Shown: positions 1 through 8,958, counted from the first letter of the stretch. The stretch is 64,000 nt of DNA from Burkholderiales bacterium (GCA_022841915.1 JALHQN010000007.1:186001-250000), one strand, 5' to 3'. The notes: generated by a model from the letters alone, not told the origin. Translations and numbers: made by a program.

Positions 1-2
1 AG

Positions 3-224
3 CCATTGCTGCAGCTGCCGATCGCCGTCAAGCGCACGCTGCCTGCCAATGTGCGCGCAGTCATCCAGTCGACATTGATCAACCTGAAGACTACCGAGGC
101 GGGCACCCGCGCCTTGAAGGCGGCCGCCCTGACGGGCACCGGCAAGGCCGAGGATAAGGACTATAATCCGCACCGAGACATCGTGCGTGCGGTAATGGGG
201 ACGGGAGAACCGGCGCCCCGTTAA
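3..224 (+). CDS. PhnD-like phosphate/phosphonate ABC transporter substrate-binding protein (C-terminal fragment)
   Basis: The reading frame enters from the left edge, so only about 73 C-terminal residues are visible. The fragment has the closing pattern of PhnD-type periplasmic binding proteins: a helix around LPANVRAVIQ, then LINLKTTEAGTRALKAA, then a final DKDYNPHRDIVR segment. Such proteins deliver oxyanions to ABC permeases, though many stand-alone homologues have unknown ligands. It lies 12 bases before a cytochrome gene on the same strand, so it probably belongs to the same operon and may bind a sulfur or other oxyanion. The family call is inferred from a short tail. Confidence 0.6.
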   Translation, partial: PLLQLPIAVKRTLPANVRAVIQSTLINLKTTEAGTRALKAAALTGTGKAEDKDYNPHRDIVRAVMGTGEPAPR

Positions 225-236
225 ACAGGGCGGTTC

Positions 237-803
237 ATGGACAGAAGCAAGGCGCCGGAGAAATCCAAGCAGCGGCCCGGCATAGGGTGGGCGGTTTTCA
301 GGCGGGTCAAGCCGTTCGGGGCCGTCGGGGCGATCCTCGCTTTCGTGCTCTGGGCGCATTTCGGTTCCGGTCTTCCGGTTTTTCATCCCAAGGTGGTGCC
401 GGCGCCCGGTTGGCAGCAGTTTCGGGCGGAGTACGGCATGGACGCCTTCGGCGGGGACGGCTACTTCATCCGCGCGGCCCAGCACGGCTACAACCTCTTC
501 TTCTTCACTCACGAGCATGGCAGCCGCTTCACCCGCAAGACGGAGCGTGACGAGGTGCGTTCCTGCTCCGGTTGCCACACGGTCGAGGATCTCGCCTACG
601 GTTTCGTCAATGCCGATCGCTACGATGAGAGGCTAGGCAGGCGCGTGTCTTTCGAAGAGCGCGTGATGCGTTGCTACGCCGGACCCATGGACGGCTTCGT
701 CCCCACGCTCTACGATCCCGCCGTGCGCGACCTTCGTATTCTCGCGCGCGGGGTGGCGCACCACCTGCAGTTGGGCGAAGGTGCGCGCAAGGGCGGGAGT
801 TAG
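237..803 (+). CDS. Membrane-anchored monoheme c-type cytochrome, SoxA/TsdA-like
   Basis: 188 residues. A basic N-terminus is followed by one hydrophobic segment (about 27-45) that anchors the protein with its heme domain in the periplasm. A single heme motif CSGCH is at C110-C113-H114. Further on, RVMRCY places Cys146 where SoxA/TsdA-type cytochromes carry a conserved Cys or ligand-region motif (ERI..C), and the C-terminus ends with a LARGVAHHLQLG helix typical of these folds. It is followed four bases later by a diheme cytochrome of similar layout and then by a SulP transporter. A role as redox partner in inorganic sulfur oxidation is likely but inferred. No substrate can be read from the sequence. 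Confidence 0.7.
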   Translation: MDRSKAPEKSKQRPGIGWAVFRRVKPFGAVGAILAFVLWAHFGSGLPVFHPKVVPAPGWQQFRAEYGMDAFGGDGYFIRAAQHGYNLFFFTHEHGSRFTRKTERDEVRSCSGCHTVEDLAYGFVNADRYDERLGRRVSFEERVMRCYAGPMDGFVPTLYDPAVRDLRILARGVAHHLQLGEGARKGGS

Positions 804-807
804 GCGG

Positions 808-1893
808 ATGGCGGTGGTGTGGGTCAAGTTGCTGAGGACTGCGGCGATCGTGGCTGTCCTGGGCCTGCTGTATCTGCTGGCGATCCAGAAGCACGCCGAG
901 CGCGATTCGCAGCGCGAGGCTCCGGTCGAGCTCACTGCGGCATGCGCTGAAAAACTTCAGGCGTATGCGCTGAGCGCAAGCGAGGTTTATCGCTCGCCCT
1001 ACCTGCACAAGACGACAGGGCGAGTGAGCGAACTGAGCGGCTATAGCGAAGCGGATATCCGGGCGATCCAGCGTGGCTGCAACATCGTCGACGACACGCA
1101 GGGGCAGTTGGCCAAGCAGGGCGCTCGCGAGCGCTGGAATGCGACCCGCTTCAGCCGCAGCACGCATACCAGCTGCGATCACTGCCATCAAAGTCTCGGA
1201 GACAAGCAGGACAGCGCCGGCAACAGGATCGTCGGTTCGAACGGCCTCGGGGCCTCCTGGGTGATGGCCGACATGTACGATCGGTTCACCGGCCTGCTGT
1301 TGCCCTACGAGATGCGCCAGATGCAGTGCTTCATCAATTCGTCGAACGGCTTCAAGCCGAACGCGGCCGACGACCTGCTGCGAGACATCACCGCCTACAG
1401 CCGCTTCCTGTCTGCCGCGCTCGATTTGAAAATCGGCCATCGCTATCCCGAACAGGGCATGGAGGAGATCCCGGCGTCTGCGACGCTCAGGCGCGGAGAC
1501 GATTACGTTCGAGGCGCCCATCTGTACCGGGAGAAATGCGCGGCCTGTCATGGCGTACAAGGCTTCGGGACGGTCGTGGATGGCAAGGTGCTGTACCCGG
1601 CGCTGGCGGGGCCTGAGTCTTTCAGCCTGGACTCCCGGATGCATTTCGGGCGGGTGAACACCGTCATGGCGGGTTTCATCTGTCGCAACATGCCCCTCGG
1701 TCAGGAAGGCAGCCTGGCAAACCAGGATTGCCGGGACATCGCCTACTACATCAGCACACTGCCCCGGCCCGCCGGGGACAGGCAAGGGCCTTTGGTGGCC
1801 GCTTGGCAGCAGTTGATGATGGGCGTGATGCCGCCACTGACCCGGTATGCGGAGTCGCTCGGCCGCAGCGATACGCCTCACGCCATCCCGTAA
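808..1893 (+). CDS. Diheme c-type cytochrome, thiosulfate dehydrogenase (TsdA)-like
   Basis: 361 residues from ATG 808; an in-frame GTG at 781 would overlap the previous gene. An N-terminal hydrophobic segment (about 9-24) anchors it. Two heme motifs are visible: CDHCH (C123, C126, H127) and CAACH (C244, C247, H248). Between them the segment MRQMQCFINSSNG with Cys174 resembles the ERI.GCF..S.NG block of TsdA-family enzymes, and NMPLG near residue 295 supplies a Met ligand candidate. This two-domain layout matches thiosulfate dehydrogenase, which joins two thiosulfates into tetrathionate. The N-terminal anchor is an addition to the usual soluble enzyme. The neighbours (second cytochrome, SulP) support sulfur chemistry; the substrate is inferred. 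Confidence 0.68.
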   Translation: MAVVWVKLLRTAAIVAVLGLLYLLAIQKHAERDSQREAPVELTAACAEKLQAYALSASEVYRSPYLHKTTGRVSELSGYSEADIRAIQRGCNIVDDTQGQLAKQGARERWNATRFSRSTHTSCDHCHQSLGDKQDSAGNRIVGSNGLGASWVMADMYDRFTGLLLPYEMRQMQCFINSSNGFKPNAADDLLRDITAYSRFLSAALDLKIGHRYPEQGMEEIPASATLRRGDDYVRGAHLYREKCAACHGVQGFGTVVDGKVLYPALAGPESFSLDSRMHFGRVNTVMAGFICRNMPLGQEGSLANQDCRDIAYYISTLPRPAGDRQGPLVAAWQQLMMGVMPPLTRYAESLGRSDTPHAIP

Positions 1894-1902
1894 GGCCCGT
1901 CG

Positions 1903-3498
1903 ATGATCGCGATCCCCAGCGCGTTGCCGCGCCTATTGCACCCGCTACGCCGCAACCTGGTGATCGGCATGACGCTGGCGGTGGTGACGTTACCCCAAGC
2001 CATTGCGTTCTCGACCACGCTGGCCGGGCTGCCCCCGCACTTCGGCATCTACGCCGCCATCTGGGGCGTCTTGTTCACGGCCATGCTCAATCCGTCGCGC
2101 GTATTCAGCGGCGGTCCCAATACCACCATGTCGGCGGCGATCGGAGTGACGCTGCTCCCCATCGCGCCGCCCTTCGGTGCCGACTATCTCGGCTATGCGC
2201 TGACGTTGATCCTGCTGGCAGGGTTGATCCAGCTTCTGTTCGTGCTGATTCGTCCGCTCGGCCGGATGCTCGACCTCATCAACGAGCCTGTCATCAACGG
2301 TCTGATCTGCGGGATCGGGCTGTTTCTCATCTTCAAATCCTTGACCAGCTTTGCTGGCTTGCCGATCAATACTCAAGTGGACTGGCCGCTCTGGATCGCC
2401 TGGCAGTCGCTGCTGGCGGTGCTGGAGATCGGCAACATGTACGCCATCCAGATCGGATTGATCACGCTGATCACGAGTCTGGTGTTCAGGCAGTTCGAAG
2501 CACTTCGAAACTGGGCGATCCTGTTCGGCGTATGCGCGGGCACGGCCTATTCCGAGTACCTGAATGCGACGGTCGGCCTGCAAAACACCCTGATCGAGCA
2601 GATCGCGAATCTGTCGTCGATGGGCTGGGTCCTGCCCTCGATTCCGCTGTTCGATCAGGAAGCCATGTCGGACATCATCACGATCCTGCCGGGTGCGGTG
2701 ACCTTGGCGCTGCTCGGTCTGTTCCAGACGGTCGCGGCGATGCGGCGCATGAACCGCAAGGTTGGCGGCTACACCGACAGTCGCAAGGGCATTTTCGCCG
2801 ATGCCGTATCGAACTGCGTGCTGCCTTTCCTGTCTTCGATGCCGACTTGCGCCTCGTTCAACCGCATGTGGCTGGTGCACAGCCTGGGAGGGCAAAGCCG
2901 CTGGACGTCTGCGGCTTCGGCGCTCGTGCTGCTCTTGATGGTGTTGTTCCTCGCGCCGCTGATCGCGATCATTCCCATGCCGGCCATGGCGGCGGTGATC
3001 ATGCTGCTCGGCGCCAACATGATCAACTGGGGCGACATCAAACCTCATTTCAGGGATCGTCGGGAAACGGTCGTGTTCCTCGCCTCCTTCCTGTCGGTCC
3101 TGTTCCTGGACCTGTTCGGCGCCGTGGTCGTCGGATCGATCCTCGCCATCGGTTATTCGAAGTGGGAACAGGCTCATCCCAATCTGAGCGTCCGCGGCAA
3201 GGTGCTCAAGGTGCGGGGCAATATCTATTACGGTTCGCTGCCCGTCATCGAAGCGACGTACCATCGCGTGTTGGAGCGCGAGGGGGAGGTGGTGCTCGAT
3301 TTCTCCGAGTGCTACTACATCGACCGCGAGGGAATTCGCTGGCTGGCGGCGGCCAAGGCCGAGCAGAAGGCGATCCTGTCCGACCGCCGCAGAACGCCGG
3401 ATCGTCGGCAGGGCGATCGGCGCAACGCCGCGGACAAGAGGCGTCAGAAGGGCAGGCGCACCGGCAAGCCGGATCGTCGACAGCGGTCGGAATTCTGA
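1903..3498 (+). CDS. SulP (SLC26) family anion transporter with STAS domain
   Basis: 531 residues. The N-terminal part begins with the SulP signature region (VTLPQAIAFSTTLAGLPPHFGIY) and holds many hydrophobic segments to about residue 400. A STAS domain follows (about 410-490), with VVLDFSECYYIDREGIRWL as its conserved core. SulP proteins move sulfate, bicarbonate or other anions across the inner membrane. The gene starts nine bases after the diheme cytochrome stop, so all three form one transcription unit, which suggests export or exchange of sulfate or another sulfur oxyanion. The last 40 residues are an unusual Arg/Asp/Lys-rich repeat tail (DRRRTPDRRQGDRRN and similar) beyond the STAS fold. 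Confidence 0.88.
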   Translation: MIAIPSALPRLLHPLRRNLVIGMTLAVVTLPQAIAFSTTLAGLPPHFGIYAAIWGVLFTAMLNPSRVFSGGPNTTMSAAIGVTLLPIAPPFGADYLGYALTLILLAGLIQLLFVLIRPLGRMLDLINEPVINGLICGIGLFLIFKSLTSFAGLPINTQVDWPLWIAWQSLLAVLEIGNMYAIQIGLITLITSLVFRQFEALRNWAILFGVCAGTAYSEYLNATVGLQNTLIEQIANLSSMGWVLPSIPLFDQEAMSDIITILPGAVTLALLGLFQTVAAMRRMNRKVGGYTDSRKGIFADAVSNCVLPFLSSMPTCASFNRMWLVHSLGGQSRWTSAASALVLLLMVLFLAPLIAIIPMPAMAAVIMLLGANMINWGDIKPHFRDRRETVVFLASFLSVLFLDLFGAVVVGSILAIGYSKWEQAHPNLSVRGKVLKVRGNIYYGSLPVIEATYHRVLEREGEVVLDFSECYYIDREGIRWLAAAKAEQKAILSDRRRTPDRRQGDRRNAADKRRQKGRRTGKPDRRQRSEF

Positions 3499-3602
3499 GC
3501 GGAAATTCCGCCAGACCGGCCGGCCACGCGGTGATCTCGCCAAGCAAGCGCTCTCGGCGAGTCTTCTTCGCTGGCGGGACCTTGGCCGATTGCCTGAGGG
3601 TT

Positions 3603-5051
3603 CTATGCCCAAGACATCGGCGGATGCCTCTTGTGCCAGTCGGTCGCCTGTTGATAGGCATGGGATGCCTGGAAAAGCGTCGTTTCCCCCAACTGTCGCG
3701 CCGCCAGCTGCAGTCCGAGCGGCAGCCCGTGGCAGTCGAATCCGCACGGCAGCGAAATCGCCGGGTTGCCGGTCAGGCTGAACGCATTGCGGGCCGCTGC
3801 TGCCGTACCGGCGCCGCCGGCAGTGCCGGACCAGAGCAGCTTGCTAGCCGCGTCGGCCTTGCTGTGGACGCCCGACTCGGTCGGTATCGGCGTCGCACCG
3901 CCGTTGTTCGTTGGCCCGATCAGAATCGCGTACCGGTCGAAGGTGTCGAGCACTTCGGCGGCCAGCGCCGCGCGCGCCCGCATGGCGAGTGTGGTCAATG
4001 CGGACGGCAGGACGGTTCCGACCATCAGTCGCACGCGCGTGTTGTAGTCGAAGTCCGCGTAATGTCCCTGCAGCAGCTTGCCTCGGTGATAGCTCGCGGC
4101 CTCGGTATCGACGATCGCACTATGGACGGGGCGGACCTTCTTCACCATCGGCATGCTGATGCGCTCGACGCGAGCGCCGAGGGTTTTCAGCACGTCGGCC
4201 GCCGCTTCCACGGCCTTGCGCGTATCCTCTTCGATCTCCTCGAGCATTTCCTCCACGAGTCCGATGCGCATCCCCTTGACGCCATCGTTGAGGCCGGCGG
4301 TATAGTCAGGGACGGGCTCGGAGGCCGTGGTGGGGTCTGCAGGATCGTATCCCGCCATCGCCTGCAGCATCAGCGCGCAGTCTTCGGCGCTGCGCGCGAG
4401 GGGGCCCGCGGTATCCATGGACCACGCGAGCGTGAAGATTCCCGCGCGGCTAAGACGCGACCACGTCGGTCGCAATCCGGCGATGTTGTTGAAGCCCGCC
4501 GGACCGCGGATGGAGCCGCCGGTATCGCCGCCCAGGGAGCCGCTCGCCAGCCCTGCCGCCACCGACGAACCCGAACCGGCGGACGATCCCCCCGGCGTTC
4601 GGCTCAGATCCCAAGGGTTCGCGGGGTAGGCCTTCAAGAAGCGCAGCGTCGTTCCCATGTGAAACTCGTGCGTCGCGAGCGTACCCAGAATGATTGCGCC
4701 GGCCTGCCGCAGCCTCGCGATGATCGTTGCGTCTTCAGCGGCGACGTTGCTCAGATACACACGCGAGCCGCCGGTGTTCGGCACGCCCTTGATGTTCATC
4801 TGATCCTTCGCTGCGATCGGAATGCCATGCAGCGGCCCGCGGTAGCGGCCCGCCGCGATCTCGGCGTCGGCAGCGTGCGCGGCCTCGATGGCCTCGTCGG
4901 CCAGCACGGCGTTGAATGCGTGCAGCTTGCCGTCCAGCCGCTCGATGCGCGCGAGGTAGACTTTCGTGAGTTCGACCGCCGAAAGTCGTCGGCTCTCGAT
5001 GAGGCGGGACTGCTCGCGTATCGTCAGCAGCGCAATGTCGTCGTCACGCAT
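3603..5051 (-). CDS. Amidase signature family hydrolase (AtzE/GatA-like)
   Basis: 482 residues from ATG 5051. The Ser-cisSer-Lys triad of the amidase signature family is present: Lys82 in HGIPIAAKDQ, the serine pair near 156-157 in GGSSAGSGSS, and the nucleophile Ser180 in GGDTGGSIRGPAG. These enzymes hydrolyse amide or ureido bonds. The start overlaps by eight bases the stop of an upstream gene for a 63-residue GatC-like protein, so the two are translationally coupled, as with GatC/GatA and with AtzG/AtzE of s-triazine breakdown. Three Bug binding-protein genes lie upstream on the same strand. The substrate is unknown; there is no GatB in the window, so a role in tRNA amidation is unlikely. 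Confidence 0.88.
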   Translation of the reverse strand: MRDDDIALLTIREQSRLIESRRLSAVELTKVYLARIERLDGKLHAFNAVLADEAIEAAHAADAEIAAGRYRGPLHGIPIAAKDQMNIKGVPNTGGSRVYLSNVAAEDATIIARLRQAGAIILGTLATHEFHMGTTLRFLKAYPANPWDLSRTPGGSSAGSGSSVAAGLASGSLGGDTGGSIRGPAGFNNIAGLRPTWSRLSRAGIFTLAWSMDTAGPLARSAEDCALMLQAMAGYDPADPTTASEPVPDYTAGLNDGVKGMRIGLVEEMLEEIEEDTRKAVEAAADVLKTLGARVERISMPMVKKVRPVHSAIVDTEAASYHRGKLLQGHYADFDYNTRVRLMVGTVLPSALTTLAMRARAALAAEVLDTFDRYAILIGPTNNGGATPIPTESGVHSKADAASKLLWSGTAGGAGTAAAARNAFSLTGNPAISLPCGFDCHGLPLGLQLAARQLGETTLFQASHAYQQATDWHKRHPPMSWA

Positions 5052-5238
5052 GGCCTTGCCTCCGCAGCGATTGCACCGGCACCGGTTCGACGTGATAGAC
5101 GTCGAGCGCATCGAGTCCCTTGAGACTGTCGACCAGCGCGTTGAGCCTGTGCACCACCTCGGTCAGATCGGGTTCGGGCACATCGTAACCGTGTAGTGCC
5201 AGCAACGACACCACCTCAGCTTTCGTCAGGTCTGCCAT
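5044..5238 (-). CDS. Small GatC/AtzG-like amidase partner protein
   Basis: 64 codons encode about 63-64 residues. The start at 5238 is chosen because GAGGAGA lies just upstream; longer in-frame starts lack this. The sequence is helical and ends in LDALDVYHVEPVPV, resembling the helix and extended C-terminal arm with which GatC wraps around GatA. AtzG, a small GatC homologue that partners AtzE, is the closest functional parallel. It overlaps the amidase gene by eight bases, which argues for a fixed-ratio complex. It is too short to be an enzyme. The homology is judged from pattern and context only. Confidence 0.7.
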   Translation of the reverse strand: MADLTKAEVVSLLALHGYDVPEPDLTEVVHRLNALVDSLKGLDALDVYHVEPVPVQSLRRQGHA

Positions 5239-5742
5239 CGTTTCTCCTCGGGTATCGAAAAAAGCACAAGCCGCGGTTACGGTCAGGGCATACGCCGGAC
5301 TGCGTGGCGTAACGGACACAGAAGCGTTCGTGCCTCTCCCGCGCCCGTGCAGTCGAGCGCATTACGGCGGCGACGGCAATCGCTGCGAGTTCGGCACGGA
5401 TCAGAGGCGGGAAGGCGGCCATGGCCACTTGAAACAAGGCCGGCCGGGATAGGCGGGCCGCGCCGTGAAAGGCGCAGCGACTGCTGGCCTGTGAGCTTGC
5501 AGCGCGAGGGCGGGCTGTCGGCAAAAAAAGCCTGTTCGATCATCATGGCGCTGTCGTGCACGGGTCGAAGAATGCCACCGCGCCGATTGTAATCGAACGG
5601 TGCGCCTGTCGTGACCGGATGCACGACCGCCATCTGCAGTCGATCTTCGGTACCGGATCCGAACCAGCCGCTGCCGAGGTCTGTCCAGAGGGCGCAGCCG
5701 GTCTTCGCTTGCCGCGAATCGCAGCCAATCGACCGAGTGCGC
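5239..5742. other. Intergenic region without a convincing gene
   Basis: About 500 bases between the Bug gene ending at 5743 and the small GatC-like gene. All open frames here are arginine/proline-rich shadow translations without ribosome sites or recognisable domains. It may hold the promoter of the small-protein/amidase pair, but no clear promoter or terminator was seen. Confidence 0.5.
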
Positions 5743-6759
5743 TTAGCGTCCCGGCTCGCTCTTGATCCCCGCCGCTGCCACTACCTTTACCCACTTCGCC
5801 AGTTCACGTCGGATGAAGTCGTGCGCGGCCTCGGGGGTGGAGCCCTCGATTTCAACGCCCTGGCGTTCCAGTTTCGCGCGCATTTCCGGGATGTTCAACG
5901 CCTTGTTGGTTTCACTGTTGAGCCGCTGCACGATTGCGGCCGGCAACTTCGCTGGCCCGAGCAGCACGTACCACTGGTTGGTTTCGAAACCGTCCAGTCT
6001 CGCGGGATCACTCTCGGCCACCGTGGGGACTTCGGGCACGATGGGCGAACGCTTCAGACCGCTGACTGCGAGCGCCTTCAATTTCCCGGCACGCGTGTGC
6101 GGCAGGGCCGCAGGCAGGCTGGCGAACGCGAATTGCACATGGCCTCCGAGTAGATCGATCAATGCCGGTCCGGCGCCTTTGTGCGGCACATGGGTGAAGT
6201 TCGCGCCTGTCATCTGCGCCAGCAGTACGGTCGACAGGTGCGTGGCACTGCCGAACCCCGCCGACGCGTAGACGATTTTTCCGGGCTTGGCACGCGCGGC
6301 GGAGACGAGTTCCATCAGAGAGTTGACGGCGAACGACGGGTGCGCACTGATGATGTTCTGCGACTGTGCCATGTAGGTAATGGCGCTGAAGTCCTTGAGC
6401 GGCTCATAGGGAACTTTCCCAAGCGCGGGATTGATGCCGTGCGACGCGGCATAGGCGAGAAACAGCGTGTACCCATCGGGCGCCGCACGGGCGGCGATTT
6501 CCCCGGCGATCGCGCCGCTCGCGCCGCCGCGATTGTCGATGATGACGGGGCGGCCGAGCTGATCCGAAAGCTGTTGCCCGACCGCGCGTCCGATGAAGTC
6601 GGCGCCGCCGCCTGGCGGTAATGGGATGATCAAGCGTATCGGGCGTGCAGGATAGGTCTGTCCCGGAGCAGCCGAAGGCGTCTGGCCCCATGCGAACGGC
6701 ACGCCGAATGGGAGCAGGGTGGCCATGATGACGTATCGCCGACATGCCATTGTCTTCAC
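5743..6759 (-). CDS. Bug-type (TctC) tripartite tricarboxylate transporter substrate-binding protein
   Basis: 338 residues using GTG 6759, which has GAGGAG five bases upstream; ATG 6750 is possible but its spacing is poor. A signal peptide ends near GVPFAWGQ. The mature protein shows the Bug hallmarks: YPARPIRLIIPLPPGGGADFIGR at the start, VIIDNRGGA, PDGYTLFLAY, FTHVPHKGAGP and a terminal helix. Bug proteins bind carboxylates, amides or related small molecules in the periplasm. No TctA/TctB membrane genes are nearby. It is the third of three consecutive Bug genes on this strand, ahead of the small-protein/amidase pair, which suggests amide-containing ligands. Confidence 0.9.
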   Translation of the reverse strand: MKTMACRRYVIMATLLPFGVPFAWGQTPSAAPGQTYPARPIRLIIPLPPGGGADFIGRAVGQQLSDQLGRPVIIDNRGGASGAIAGEIAARAAPDGYTLFLAYAASHGINPALGKVPYEPLKDFSAITYMAQSQNIISAHPSFAVNSLMELVSAARAKPGKIVYASAGFGSATHLSTVLLAQMTGANFTHVPHKGAGPALIDLLGGHVQFAFASLPAALPHTRAGKLKALAVSGLKRSPIVPEVPTVAESDPARLDGFETNQWYVLLGPAKLPAAIVQRLNSETNKALNIPEMRAKLERQGVEIEGSTPEAAHDFIRRELAKWVKVVAAAGIKSEPGR

Positions 6760-6923
6760 GCGAACTCCTCTAAGGAAGAATCGATTCAGTGGATAGAAAA
6801 CGGGGGCTTGCGCGCAACGCGGGCCGGGTTGCAAGGGGAGGCAGCCGGATGCGGTGAGCGTGCGAGTCGCCTAGCGTTGTACAGCGCTGCCCGGCCCGAG
6901 GAGGCCATCTGCGGACGGGAGGC

Positions 6924-7943
6924 TCATTCGGCGCGCAAGCCCGCCGCGCGCACGACTTCGCCCCAACTTGCGGTCTGCGCCTTGATGTAGACGGCGAAGG
7001 CCTCCGGTGTCTTGGTGACGGGCTCCAACCCCGAAGCGACGATGGCTTTGGCGACGCGTTCGTTGGCGACCGCCTTGGCGATCTCCGCATTCAGACGCGA
7101 GACCGTCGCGGTCGGCGTTCCTGCCGGCGCCGTCATGCCATACCAGGCCGTTACCACGACCCCCGGCACGGTTTCGCCAACGGTCGGCAGATCCGGCATC
7201 GCACGGGAACGCTGCTCGCTCGCAGTGGCGATCAGGCGCAGTTTTCCCGACTTTCCGTAGTGCACGACCGTGGGGCCGGTTCCGAACATGAGAGCGACTT
7301 CCCCGCTGAGGATGGCCAGTGCCGCGGGTCCGCCGCCTTTGTAGGGAACGTGCAGCATATCCACTTTGGCGCGCAGCTTGAGCAACTCGCCCGCGAGATG
7401 GGGCAGGCTCGACAGGCCGGACGATGAAAATGCGATCTGTCCGGGTCGCGCTCGTGCCAGCAGGACAAGATCGCCGACTGTTTTCACTGGGAGCGAAGGA
7501 TGCACCGACAGGATGTAGTCGGAGGCCGCCATCAAGCCGACGGGAAGAAAGTCTCGCGTCAGGTCGTAGGGCAGCTTCGCATAGGTGTGAGGATGAATGA
7601 CCTTCGATGCCGCACCGTGCATCAGCAGCGTATGGCCGTCCGGCGGCGACTTGGCAAGCAGGCTCAGCGCGATCTGTCCATTGGCGCCGGGGCGGTTGTC
7701 GACCACGATTTGCTGGGACAGGCTCTCGCTCAAGGCATTGGCGGCGATGCGTGCGATGGTGTCGGTGCCCCCTTTGGGGGCCGATGACACGATCAGTCGG
7801 ATCGGTTTGGTCGGCCACGTTTGTGCAGTGCTCGACGGCGCCACAAGGGCAAGTCCGATGAGCGAACACCTGATCACGCAGGACCAGCGTGGGTCCTCGG
7901 CATCGGGCGGAGCGTCGTCTCGAATTCGTCTCGGGCTTGCCAT
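6924..7943 (-). CDS. Bug-type (TctC) substrate-binding protein
   Basis: 339 residues. ATG 7943 is chosen because AAGGAGA sits at ideal spacing and overlaps the stop codon of the preceding Bug gene, giving a 13-base gap. A longish N-terminus (PRRIRDDAPPDAEDPRW) precedes the hydrophobic export segment CSLIGLALVAPSSTAQ. The mature domain carries PTKPIRLIVSSAPKGG, VVDNRPGANG, PPDGHTLLMHG and MLHVPYKGGGP. Note the SSAPKGG variant of the usual VPFPPGG ligand loop, which probably alters specificity. It is likely co-transcribed with the Bug genes on either side. Confidence 0.9.
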   Translation of the reverse strand: MASPRRIRDDAPPDAEDPRWSCVIRCSLIGLALVAPSSTAQTWPTKPIRLIVSSAPKGGTDTIARIAANALSESLSQQIVVDNRPGANGQIALSLLAKSPPDGHTLLMHGAASKVIHPHTYAKLPYDLTRDFLPVGLMAASDYILSVHPSLPVKTVGDLVLLARARPGQIAFSSSGLSSLPHLAGELLKLRAKVDMLHVPYKGGGPAALAILSGEVALMFGTGPTVVHYGKSGKLRLIATASEQRSRAMPDLPTVGETVPGVVVTAWYGMTAPAGTPTATVSRLNAEIAKAVANERVAKAIVASGLEPVTKTPEAFAVYIKAQTASWGEVVRAAGLRAE

Positions 7944-7956
7944 CGTGCTCGTCTCC

Positions 7957-8958
7957 TTATTGCAGCTTTCCCGTTTGCGCGCCGAAGATTTTCTTTCGCG
8001 TTTCGATCTCCGTGGCGAGCAGTTTGTGCAGTTCCTGGGGCGAACTGGGCGTGGGCTCCATGCCGATCGAGTGGATGCGGTCGCGAACATCCGGAAGCGC
8101 CAGAATGCGTGCCACTTCCTCGGAGAGCTTCCTGACGATCGCGGTGGGCACTTTGCTCGGAGCGAAGACGCCGAACCATCCGTCATAGACATAGCCCGGC
8201 AGACCCGACTCTGCCACCGTGGGGACCTCCATGATCGAGGAACTGCGCGTTGCGGTCGTGACAGCGATGCCGTGGGCCCGCCCGGCCTTGACGAGCGGAA
8301 CGGAGGGCGGCATCGGCACCACGCCGTAATCGATGCGGCCCGAGATCACGTCCGTCATGACTTCGGCGCCGCCTTTGTAGGGCACGTGCACCGTCGTGAT
8401 GCCGGCCATCACGTTGAGCAACTCGCTGGCGAAATGGGTGCCGCTGCCGATGCCCGAATGTCCGTAGGTAAGCTGTGAGGGCCGCTTCTTCGCGTGTTCT
8501 ATCAGGTCCTTGATCGTGCGCAGCCCGCTGCCGGGTGAGGTGACGAACATCGTCGCCGTGACGGCCAGCTTGCTGACCGAGGCGAAGTCCTTGACGGTGT
8601 CGTAGGGCAACTTGGGGTAGAGCGCTGCGCTGGCGGCAATGCCTGAAGAGGTGATCATCAGCGTGTGTCCGTCCGGCGTGGCGCGGGTCACGATCTCGCC
8701 GGCCACCGTTCCCGCCGCGCTCGGGCGGTTGTCGACGACCACCTGCTGGCCCCAACGCTCGGTCAACTTCGGAGCAAGCTGGCGCGCGAGGAAATCGCTG
8801 CCGCTGCCGGCAGAGAACGGCACGACGATCCGGATCGGGCGGTTGGGATATCCGGAGGCGGCGTCCAGCATCTGGGCCCGGGCGATGTCGGGCACGCCGA
8901 AGGCGGCCAGTACGACCACGGCTGATCCACTCGCCAGTACGCGCAGAACGTGATGCAT
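7957..8958 (-). CDS. Bug-type (TctC) substrate-binding protein
   Basis: 333 residues from ATG 8958, with GGGGGAG upstream. The signal peptide runs to about GVPDIARAQ. Family motifs are YPNRPIRIVVPFSAGSGSDFLAR, VVDNRPSAAG, PDGHTLMITSSG and TVHVPYKGGAE. It is the first gene of the minus-strand run Bug-Bug-Bug-small protein-amidase. Its TAA stop overlaps the ribosome site of the next Bug gene, so the two are translationally linked. The ligand is unknown. Confidence 0.9.
   Translation of the reverse strand: MHHVLRVLASGSAVVVLAAFGVPDIARAQMLDAASGYPNRPIRIVVPFSAGSGSDFLARQLAPKLTERWGQQVVVDNRPSAAGTVAGEIVTRATPDGHTLMITSSGIAASAALYPKLPYDTVKDFASVSKLAVTATMFVTSPGSGLRTIKDLIEHAKKRPSQLTYGHSGIGSGTHFASELLNVMAGITTVHVPYKGGAEVMTDVISGRIDYGVVPMPPSVPLVKAGRAHGIAVTTATRSSSIMEVPTVAESGLPGYVYDGWFGVFAPSKVPTAIVRKLSEEVARILALPDVRDRIHSIGMEPTPSSPQELHKLLATEIETRKKIFGAQTGKLQ

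Noticed and set aside
607..1881. Long minus-strand frame opposite the cytochrome genes (424 codons)
   Set aside because: Arg/His/Ala-rich shadow translation of two clear heme-protein genes; no domain or ribosome site.
3499..3530. GCGGAA-A-TTCCGC palindrome after SulP as a terminator
   Set aside because: One-base loop and no T-run; effective stem only about four pairs.
1728..5123. 1131-codon plus-strand frame crossing SulP and the amidase
   Set aside because: Overlaps real genes on both strands and gives Arg-rich low-complexity protein, a common artefact of high-GC DNA.
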